From the NCBI RefSeq assembly GCF_001428505.1, contig NZ_LMHU01000005.1:372001-436000 (forward strand): DNA of 64,000 nucleotides, written 5' to 3'. The first letter of the stretch is position 1; each line of letters starts with the position of its first letter. This stretch comes from Terrabacter sp. Root181. GTDB taxonomy: Bacteria > Actinomycetota > Actinomycetes > Actinomycetales > Dermatophilaceae. Below are positions 40,493 through 46,793 of this stretch, piece by piece. The position numbers and the translations under genes are program-made. The notes under the pieces were generated by a model. That model searched no databases and was not told the DNA's origin. It was given only the letters and a program-made list of their open reading frames with translations.

Positions 40493-43045
40493 TCAGCGGT
40501 GCCAGCGCTTGAGACGCAGCGAGTTGCTGACGACGAGCACCGACGAGAGGGCCATCGTCGCGCCGGCGATCATCGGGTTGAGCAGGCCGAACGCGGCGAG
40601 CGGGATGGCGGCGGTGTTGTAGCCGAACGCCCAGGCGAGGTTCTGCTTGATGATGCGCAGCGTCGCGCGGGAGAGACCGATGGCGTCGCCGACGGCGTCG
40701 AGGTCGGTGCGCACGAGGACGATGTCGGCGGAGTCCATGGCGACGTCGGTGCCCGAACCCATCGCCAGGCCGAGGTCGGCCTGGGCGAGCGCGGCCGCGT
40801 CGTTGACGCCGTCGCCGACCATGGCGACGACCCGGCCGGACGTCTGCAGCTCGGTCACGACCGCGTGCTTCTCGGCGGGCAGCACGTCGGCGCGCACGTT
40901 GCGGGCGTCGATGCCGACCTGCTCGGCGACGCTGCGCGCGTTGGACGCGCTGTCGCCGGTCAGCAGGTAGGGCGTGAGGCCGAGCGCCCGCAGCCGGGCG
41001 ATGGCGGCCGTGGACGACTCACGCACCGTGTCCTCGACGGTGAGGGCCGCCCGGGCGACGCCGTCCCAGCCGACGAAGACCGTCGTGCCGGCGTGGCTCC
41101 GCGCGTGCTCCAACAGCTCGGGGTCGACGCTCTCGAAGAGGACGGCCTTGCCGACGGTGACCTCGGTGTCCTTGATCCGGGCGGTCGCGCCCTCGCCCGG
41201 GTTGGCCTGGAAGTCGTGGATGCGCGGCAGGTCGAGCCTGGCCAGCCGCGCGCCGTCGACGACGGCCTGCGCGATGGGGTGCTCGCTGCCCTGCTCGACG
41301 GCGGCGGCCGCCGTGAGCGCTGCCTTCTTGGAGAGCTTGCCGCGCACGGCGATGCTCCGCAGCCGCAGCTGACCCGTGGTCACGGTGCCCGTCTTGTCGA
41401 GCACGACGGTGTCGACGCGGCGGGTGTCCTCGAGGACCTGCGGGCCCTTGATGAGGGTGCCGAGCTGGGCGCCGCGGCCGGTGCCGACGAGCAGGGCGGT
41501 CGGCGTGGCGAGACCGAGCGCGCAGGGGCAGGCGATGATGAGGACCGTCACGGCGACGGCGAGCGACGTGCCGAGGTCGTGGCCCGTCAGGAGCCACGCG
41601 ACGAAGGTCACGACCGCGATGACGAGGACGACCGGGACGAAGATCGCAGAGACGCGGTCGGCGAGGCGCTGGACGTCGGCTTTGCCGGTCTGCGCGGTCT
41701 CGACGAGGCGCTGGATGCCGGCGAGCATCGTGTCGGCGCCGACCTTGCGGGCCTCGACGACGATGCGTCCGGTGGAGTTGATCGAGCCGCCGGTGACGTC
41801 GTCGCCGGGGGAGACGTCGACGGGCGTGGACTCGCCGGTGACGAGGCTCGCATCGACGGCGCTCGACCCGTCGCGCACGGTGCCGTCGGTCGCGACCTTC
41901 TCGCCCGGGCGCACGACGAACTGGTCGCCGACGACGAGCTGGTCGACGGGGATGCGCAGCTCGCTCGTGATCCGCGACTGCGGGTCGATGCGCAGGACGG
42001 ACACGTCCTTGGCGCCGAGGTCGAGCAGCGAGCGCAGGGCGTCCTTGCCGGAGTCCTTGGCGCGGGCCTCGAGGAAGCGGCCGACGAGCAGGAACGTCGT
42101 GACGACCGAGGCGACCTCGAAGTAGAGGTGCATGCCGCCCTGGAGCAGCTCGACGACGGAGTAGCCCCAGGCGGCGAGCACGCCGATCGAGACGAGCGTG
42201 TCCATCGTCGACGCGAGGTGCCGGGCGTTGACGGCGGCGGCGCGGTGGAAGGGCCAGGCGCACCAGAAGACGACGGGCGTCGCGAGGACCAGCTCGAGCC
42301 ATGGGCTCGCCGCGAACTCGGGCAGCACCATGGCGAGCAGCAGCACCGGGATCGTCAGGGCGATGGCGACGACGAGCCGGGGCTTGAGGACGTCCTGCGC
42401 GGGGGTGTGGTCGAGGTGGTTCTCGCCGGCACCGCCGTGGCCCGCGTGGTCCGCGTGGCCGGCGTGGCCGGCGTGGTCCGCGGGGGCGGCGTGGTCCGCG
42501 GGGGCGGCGTGGCCGGCGTGGCCGGCATCACCCGAGCCGTGGGTGTGCGGTGCGGGCCGGGCGTCGGACTTCACGGCTCCGGCCCCGGCTGTGGTCGCGG
42601 CCGTGGCGGCCGCGGATGCGGCGGACGCGTCACGGACCTTCTGCCGGGCCAGCTCCTGGGCGCGCAGCTTCTCGAGGAGGGCTCCGGCTGCAGGTTTTGC
42701 GGGCTCGTCGCCCGCGGTCGCGACGGGGGCACTCTCGGGCGACACGGCATACGCGGTCGGCGTGGTGGTGGCGGCGGGGCGGGCGGGGCGCGAGCCGTCG
42801 ATGACGGTGGCGCCGTAGCCGGTCTTCTTCACCTCGGCGACGATCTGCTCGACCGTGACCGGGGCGGTGAACGAGACGAGGGCCTTCTCGGTGGCGAGGT
42901 TGACGGTCGCGGACTCGACGCCCGCGACCTTCGAGAGCTTGCGCTCGATGCGGGCCGAGCAGGAGGCGCAGGTCATGCCGGTGATGGCGAGCCGGACCTC
43001 GTCGGGGGTCCGCTCGGTGGTCACCGGTGCCCGGCCCATGCTCAT
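40493..43045 (-). CDS. copA: Copper-exporting P1B-type ATPase
   Basis: 850 residues from ATG 43045, overlapping the copZ stop by four bases. N-terminal metal-binding domain with GMTCASCSARIE; then a His-rich linker (HAGHAAPADHA...HADHAGHGG, about residues 200-240); eight membrane spans; TGES; the CPC metal site in IIACPCALGLATP; DKTGT phosphorylation site; GSEHPIAQAV (HP motif); and MVGDGVNDAAAL. These are the full marks of a Cu+ exporter. The long His/Ala linker is unusual and may buffer metal. Confidence 0.95.
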   Translation of the reverse strand: MSMGRAPVTTERTPDEVRLAITGMTCASCSARIERKLSKVAGVESATVNLATEKALVSFTAPVTVEQIVAEVKKTGYGATVIDGSRPARPAATTTPTAYAVSPESAPVATAGDEPAKPAAGALLEKLRAQELARQKVRDASAASAAATAATTAGAGAVKSDARPAPHTHGSGDAGHAGHAAPADHAAPADHAGHAGHADHAGHGGAGENHLDHTPAQDVLKPRLVVAIALTIPVLLLAMVLPEFAASPWLELVLATPVVFWCAWPFHRAAAVNARHLASTMDTLVSIGVLAAWGYSVVELLQGGMHLYFEVASVVTTFLLVGRFLEARAKDSGKDALRSLLDLGAKDVSVLRIDPQSRITSELRIPVDQLVVGDQFVVRPGEKVATDGTVRDGSSAVDASLVTGESTPVDVSPGDDVTGGSINSTGRIVVEARKVGADTMLAGIQRLVETAQTGKADVQRLADRVSAIFVPVVLVIAVVTFVAWLLTGHDLGTSLAVAVTVLIIACPCALGLATPTALLVGTGRGAQLGTLIKGPQVLEDTRRVDTVVLDKTGTVTTGQLRLRSIAVRGKLSKKAALTAAAAVEQGSEHPIAQAVVDGARLARLDLPRIHDFQANPGEGATARIKDTEVTVGKAVLFESVDPELLEHARSHAGTTVFVGWDGVARAALTVEDTVRESSTAAIARLRALGLTPYLLTGDSASNARSVAEQVGIDARNVRADVLPAEKHAVVTELQTSGRVVAMVGDGVNDAAALAQADLGLAMGSGTDVAMDSADIVLVRTDLDAVGDAIGLSRATLRIIKQNLAWAFGYNTAAIPLAAFGLLNPMIAGATMALSSVLVVSNSLRLKRWHR

Positions 43046-43263
43046 CGGAGGCTGTAGCCCGCCTCGGCGACGGCGTCGGCGACGACGGCCGGGTCGAGGG
43101 GGGCCTCGCTGGTGATGGTGACGGGCGAGTCCTCGCCCGGGTGCAGGTCGACGGCGACCGCGACGACGCCGGGCAGTGCGGACAGCTCGCCGCTCACGGC
43201 GGAGCTGCAGTGGCCGCACGTCATGCCGGCGACGGTGATCTCGGTCTGGGTGGTCTCGGTCAT
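43042..43263 (-). CDS. copZ: Copper chaperone (HMA domain)
   Basis: 73 residues from ATG 43263 with GAGGAGACC upstream. One HMA domain: VAGMTCGHCSSAVSGEL with the CxxC metal site and VDLHPGEDSPVTI. It passes Cu+ to the ATPase encoded immediately downstream. Confidence 0.93.
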   Translation of the reverse strand: MTETTQTEITVAGMTCGHCSSAVSGELSALPGVVAVAVDLHPGEDSPVTITSEAPLDPAVVADAVAEAGYSLR

Positions 43264-43303
43264 CGTGGTCTCCTCGGACGGGATGGACGGTGGGGCGGAG
43301 GGC

Positions 43304-43585
43304 TCAGCTGCGGACAAGTCGTGCGATGGCCTCGGAGGCCTCGCGGACCTTCTCGGCGGCGGCCTCGTCGGACTCCCGGGCGGCGTCGACGACGCAGTGG
43401 GCCACGTGGTCCTCGAGCAGCCCCAGGCTGACCGCCTGCAGCGCCTTGGTGATCGCGCTGACCTGGGTCAGGATGTCGATGCAGTAGGTGTCGCTGTCGA
43501 CCATCTTCTGCACCCCGCGGACCTGCCCCTCGATGCGGCGCAGCCGCTTCAGGTAGTCGTCCTTGCTGCCGGTGTATCCAGCCAT
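43304..43585 (-). CDS. csoR: CsoR-type copper-sensing repressor
   Basis: 93 residues. All-helical family with YLKRLRRIEGQVRGVQKMVD start and the Cu-ligand triad in DTYCIDILTQ (Cys), EDHVAHCVV (His and Cys). First gene of the csoR-copZ-copA operon; Cu+ binding releases it from the TACCCC/GGGGTA operator just upstream. Confidence 0.95.
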   Translation of the reverse strand: MAGYTGSKDDYLKRLRRIEGQVRGVQKMVDSDTYCIDILTQVSAITKALQAVSLGLLEDHVAHCVVDAARESDEAAAEKVREASEAIARLVRS

Positions 43586-43608
43586 GGCACCTCCTCGTCG
43601 TCAACAGG

Positions 43609-43625
43609 ATACCCCTCTGGGGTAT
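43609..43625. promoter_or_regulatory. CsoR operator
   Basis: ATACCCC-tct-GGGGTAT is a perfect inverted repeat matching the known CsoR site core. It lies 24 bases before the csoR start. Confidence 0.88.
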
Positions 43626-43633
43626 TCCGTCCG

Positions 43634-44041
43634 TCATGGACCGTCGAGCAGCTCCTTCGCCAGTCGCTTGGGCGCCTTGGTCAGCCAGGCGTCGGTCACG
43701 ACCTCGCGGATCTCCTCCGCCGTCAGCCTCCCGAGGTCGCGCTCGAGCAGCAGCACCGCGTTGTAGCCGTTCCAGTGCGGCGTCGTGAACCACGGCGAGT
43801 CCGGGTCCGAGACCATCGACTCCTTGTCCTCGGCCGTGCACGTGAAGGCGAGGACGTCGTCGTACGGCTCACCCGTCTCGGGGTCGAACGCGTCCTTGCG
43901 CGGGCCTCGCGCGAACGCGAACGTCCTGCCGCGCACCGCGAACGACGGTCGCCCTCCCGACGGCGGGTCGCGCGTCACCTCGGGCAGCGCGGCGGCTGCC
44001 TCGTCGATGTCGCGGAGCCGGGCGGGGCGCGAGCGGGCCAT
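43634..44041 (-). CDS. MmcQ/YjbR-family protein
   Basis: 135 residues from ATG 44041. LPEVTRDPPSGGRPSFAVRGRTFAFA and the C-terminal WNGYNAVLLLERDLGRLTAEEIREVVTDAWLTKAPKRLA are the MmcQ/YjbR fold, a DNA-binding-like double-wing domain of unknown role. It is close to the copper operon but probably has its own promoter. Confidence 0.88.
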   Translation of the reverse strand: MARSRPARLRDIDEAAAALPEVTRDPPSGGRPSFAVRGRTFAFARGPRKDAFDPETGEPYDDVLAFTCTAEDKESMVSDPDSPWFTTPHWNGYNAVLLLERDLGRLTAEEIREVVTDAWLTKAPKRLAKELLDGP

Positions 44042-44194
44042 GCCCTCGCACGTTAGCCCGCCAGACGGCATACCTGAAGGGGCCACGCGGGGCGGCCTGC
44101 AGCCGTCGGCGGATCCGGCCGAAGCGGTCACGAAACATGCGGTTCGGGCGTATTTTCTTGGGTGAGCAGCCCACCTCGATGTGTGGGGGTTAGC

Positions 44195-45067
44195 GTGGCC
44201 GTCTCGGGGCTCAGACTGAATCTTCTCGGTGCTCCGACGCTCGTCTCGGGAGACGATCCCGTGGCGCTGTCGCCGGGTGCCGCGGTGCTCGTCGCCTATC
44301 TCGCGCTCGCACCGCGCGAGGGGCGCCGGCGCGCGGTCGCGGCTGCCCAGCTCTTCTCCGACTGTCCGGAGGACTCCGCCCGCCGCCGGCTCAACACGGC
44401 CGTCTGGCGCCTGCAGTCCGAGGTGCGCGCGAGCACGGGCGTCGAGCTCGTCGGCCGCTCCGGTGGACGGTCGGTCGCGCTGAGCCCGGGCGTGCCGATG
44501 ACGGTCGATGCCGTGCGCTTCGAGGACCTCCTCGCGCCTGTGCTGCGACGCAGCGTCGTCGACCTCATGGACGACGACGTCCGACGGCTCGAGGACGCCG
44601 TCGCGCTGCACCGCGGTCGCCTCGTCGAGGTCTGCGACGACGAGTGGGTGCTCGGCGCACGCCACCGCATCGAGACCCTCTACCTCACCGCCCTCGACTA
44701 CCTCGTCCAGCACCACGGCACGCGCGGCGACGTCGCGGCGGTCGACCGCTACGGGGCGCTCGCGCTCGCCATCGAGCCGCTGCGCGAGGACGTCCACCGC
44801 CACCTCATGGGCGCCTACGCCGCGTCCGGTCGGCACGACCTCGTCGAGCGGCAGTTCGAGCAGTGCCGCCTGACGCTGCTCGCCGAGCTCGGCGCCGACC
44901 CGATGCCCGAGACGGTCGCGCTCTACGCGCGGATCACCCGTGGCGACGCCGGGCAGGCCGCCTCGGTCGCCGCGCTCGTCGCCGAGCTCGAGCGGGCCCG
45001 ACGCGAGGTCGTGCGGCTCGCCGAGATCGTCGACCGCGCGCTCGACCGCCTCCACCGCATGCCCTGA
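44195..45067 (+). CDS. SARP/BTAD-family transcriptional activator, probable eCIS regulator
   Basis: About 290 residues from GTG 44195 (GGGGG five bases upstream); a GTG at 44162 after a TATTTT box would add 11 residues. N-terminal OmpR-like winged helix (LNLLGAPTLVSGDDPVALSPGAAVLVAYLALAP, LNTAVWRLQSEV) and a BTAD domain (HRGRLVEVCDDEWVLGARHRIETLYL, REDVHRHLMGAYAASGRHDLVERQFEQC). SARPs bind 11-bp-pitched direct repeats next to -35 regions; a set of these lies between this gene and the eCIS operon. A C-terminal helical tail follows the BTAD part. It very probably switches the particle on. Confidence 0.9.
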   Translation: MAVSGLRLNLLGAPTLVSGDDPVALSPGAAVLVAYLALAPREGRRRAVAAAQLFSDCPEDSARRRLNTAVWRLQSEVRASTGVELVGRSGGRSVALSPGVPMTVDAVRFEDLLAPVLRRSVVDLMDDDVRRLEDAVALHRGRLVEVCDDEWVLGARHRIETLYLTALDYLVQHHGTRGDVAAVDRYGALALAIEPLREDVHRHLMGAYAASGRHDLVERQFEQCRLTLLAELGADPMPETVALYARITRGDAGQAASVAALVAELERARREVVRLAEIVDRALDRLHRMP

Positions 45068-45104
45068 CGGGCACCGAGGGCGTATGCCGTGTCGCCGGGG
45101 TGGC

Positions 45105-45232
45105 GGCCAGACGTGGCCACTCGACGTGGCGGGGGCGGCCAGTCGTGGCCTCTCGACGGGTGCGCGTGGGCCACGAGCGGCCTCTCGACGGGTGCGGGTG
45201 GGCCACGAGTGGCCTGTCGACGGGTGCGGGGT
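45105..45232. repeat. Four 32-bp tandem repeats between regulator and eCIS operon
   Basis: Units start at 45105, 45137, 45169 and 45201 with an exact 32-base period. Each holds a GGCCA-N4-TGGCC-type palindrome followed by TCTCGACGGGTGCG-like sequence. The family also occurs inside the lacI gene at 10360-10420, so it is a dispersed repeat that has been amplified here. There are no spacers, so it is not a CRISPR. Confidence 0.88.
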
Positions 45233-45282
45233 GATCGGGTCGTGATCGGGGGCGGGGGTCGCGGTGATCGGTCGGTGATCGG
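45231..45282 (+). promoter_or_regulatory. SARP-type operator: 11-bp-pitched direct repeats
   Basis: GTGATCGG occurs at 45231, 45242, 45264 and 45275, i.e. steps of 11, 22 and 11 bases, with a degenerate slot at 45253. SARP activators recognise 7-8-base direct repeats at 11- or 22-base intervals overlapping the -35 region. The SARP gene ends 160 bases upstream and the eCIS operon starts 15 bases downstream. Confidence 0.78.
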
Positions 45283-45296
45283 CGACCGGGACGCTC

Positions 45297-45533
45297 GTGG
45301 CTGAGCAGAAGGGTCACGGCCTGGTGATGCGAGCGTGGAGGCGGCGATTCCTCATCGACGTGTGGGCCGAGCCCCGCGACGTCGACTCGCTCCCGGCCGT
45401 CATCAGGGCCCGGGTGCGCGACATGGCCACGGACGAGGAGACCTACGTGGGATCGTTCGCCGAGATCGAGCGGATCGTCGAGGCACGCCTCGACGACGAC
45501 GGCGTGGACCCGCGGCGTTGGGAGCGACCGTGA
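45297..45533 (+). CDS. Small eCIS-operon protein of unknown function
   Basis: 78 residues from GTG 45297, or 68 from ATG 45327. RRRFLIDVWAEPRDVDSLPAVIRARVRDMATDEETYVGSF reads like a single small beta domain followed by an amphipathic helix with an acidic end. Small proteins of this pattern precede tail genes in some actinobacterial eCIS clusters, but I know no function. It overlaps the DUF4255 gene by four bases. Confidence 0.7.
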   Translation: MAEQKGHGLVMRAWRRRFLIDVWAEPRDVDSLPAVIRARVRDMATDEETYVGSFAEIERIVEARLDDDGVDPRRWERP

Positions 45534-46072
45534 TCCGCGAGGTCAGCGAGGCGCTGCGCGACGTCGTCCACCGGGCGACGCCCGACCTCGGCTCGTGGGT
45601 CGTGCTCCACTCGCTCTCCCAGGGCGACAAGACCGCCCTGCCGGACACCAAGGGCGTCCTCGCGCTCATCGCGGTCGCCGAGCACCCGCACCTGCGCAAC
45701 CGGCCCCTCGTCGACGGGCTCACCGGGCTCGTCCGCGCCCCGCTCTCGCTCCAGCTGACCTACCTCGTGACCTACATCGGCGAGCACGACGAGGCGCAGA
45801 CCCGGCTCGGCCGCGTCGTCCAGGCCTTCCACACGACGCCGATCGTGCGGCCGCCGGAGCTAGCGCCACCGCTGTCCGACGAGGTCGAGAGCCTCGGCAT
45901 CCGCCTGCTCGCCCCGACCGCCGACGAGCGCAACCAGGTGTGGGGGTCGCTCGGGCGCCCGGGCCGGCTCGCGCTCTTCTACGAGGTCGACGTCGCGCCC
46001 GTGCCGGTCCTCGAGCGGGACGGCCGCGGCCGGGTCCGCGAGCACCGCATCGACTGGGTGGGGGCGACGTGA
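45530..46072 (+). CDS. eCIS tail terminator, DUF4255 (Pvc16-like)
   Basis: 180 residues from GTG 45530 (GTGA overlap). IREVSEALRDVVHRATP, LQLTYLVTYIGEHDEAQTRLGRVVQAFHTTPIV and RLALFYEVDVAPV are the DUF4255/Pvc16 N-terminal-domain hallmarks. The protein caps the distal end of tube and sheath and fixes particle length. It is the first recognisable structural gene, whereas in PVC/Afp clusters it is last. Confidence 0.9.
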   Translation: MIREVSEALRDVVHRATPDLGSWVVLHSLSQGDKTALPDTKGVLALIAVAEHPHLRNRPLVDGLTGLVRAPLSLQLTYLVTYIGEHDEAQTRLGRVVQAFHTTPIVRPPELAPPLSDEVESLGIRLLAPTADERNQVWGSLGRPGRLALFYEVDVAPVPVLERDGRGRVREHRIDWVGAT

Positions 46073-46680
46073 GCGTCCAGCCGGCGGCCCCGCACCTCGC
46101 GACCGTGACGACGACGCTGCGTCACACGGTGCGCCTCGTCCACGCCTCGACGGGCGCGCGGCTGCGCGGGCTCGAGGCGCACCTCGAGGGTGCCCCGGCC
46201 GGCTGGAGCCTGCGCGTGCTGCCCGACGTCCTCGTCGTCAGCGCCCGCGCCGACGCGCGCGAGCCCGCGACGCCGCCGACGGTCGTCGTGACCCTCACCG
46301 ACGGGGCGCTCGCCGACGTCCTCGTGGTGCCGCCGGTCGCGGGCCGGCCGCCGCGGACGCTCGTCATCGGCCTCGACGCCGACGAGGTCGAGCACGCCGT
46401 CCACCCGGTGCCGACGACCCTGACCGTCGTCCTCACGACACCGTCGACCGGAGCGCCGCGGACCGGTGCCACCGTCACCGCACGCGCCACGTCCGGACCG
46501 AACCCCAGGCCGAGCGTCACCCTCCCCGAGGTCGCGCCCGGCACCTACCGGTCGGCGCCCGTCGAGTGGACCGCCGCCTTCACCCCGCTCGACGTGCTCG
46601 TCGGGGGCCAGCCGCTGCGCACGCTCACCGTCGACGTCCGCACGACGGCCACCCGCGTCGACCTCGTCGACACGACCTGA
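46069..46680 (+). CDS. Unknown beta-rich eCIS-operon protein
   Basis: 203 residues from GTG 46069 (GTGA overlap with DUF4255). It appears to contain two immunoglobulin-like or carboxypeptidase-regulatory-like beta domains: VRLVHASTGARLRGLEAHLEGAP and TLTVVLTTPSTGAPRTGATVTARAT with EVAPGTYRSAPVEWTA. It is conserved in position between terminator and sheath but matches no named eCIS part known to me. It could decorate the cap or sheath end. Confidence 0.6.
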   Translation: MSVQPAAPHLATVTTTLRHTVRLVHASTGARLRGLEAHLEGAPAGWSLRVLPDVLVVSARADAREPATPPTVVVTLTDGALADVLVVPPVAGRPPRTLVIGLDADEVEHAVHPVPTTLTVVLTTPSTGAPRTGATVTARATSGPNPRPSVTLPEVAPGTYRSAPVEWTAAFTPLDVLVGGQPLRTLTVDVRTTATRVDLVDTT

Positions 46681-46793
46681 CCCCGGCACCCCCGGGCGAC
46701 CGCACCACCTGCACCGAACCGCACCTCAACCGAACCGCATCGAACCGCACCCCCACCTGAACCACGAAGTGAGCACGAGCCGAGGAGGGCACC
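46681..46793 (+). other. Leader of the sheath gene with repeats
   Basis: A 113-base gap in an otherwise gapless operon. CGAACCGCA occurs three times (46715, 46731, 46741) and a CCCCGG/CCGGGG-like hairpin follows the upstream stop. GAGGAGGG lies just before the sheath GTG. The spacing suggests an internal promoter or RNA-processing site raising sheath and tube expression. Confidence 0.5.

Noticed and set aside
40499-43057. 852-residue open frame opposite copA
   Set aside because: Shadow of the copper ATPase gene, which has all catalytic motifs on the other strand.
45105-45232. Tandem 32-bp units considered as a CRISPR array
   Set aside because: Units abut directly with no spacers, and no cas genes are in the window.
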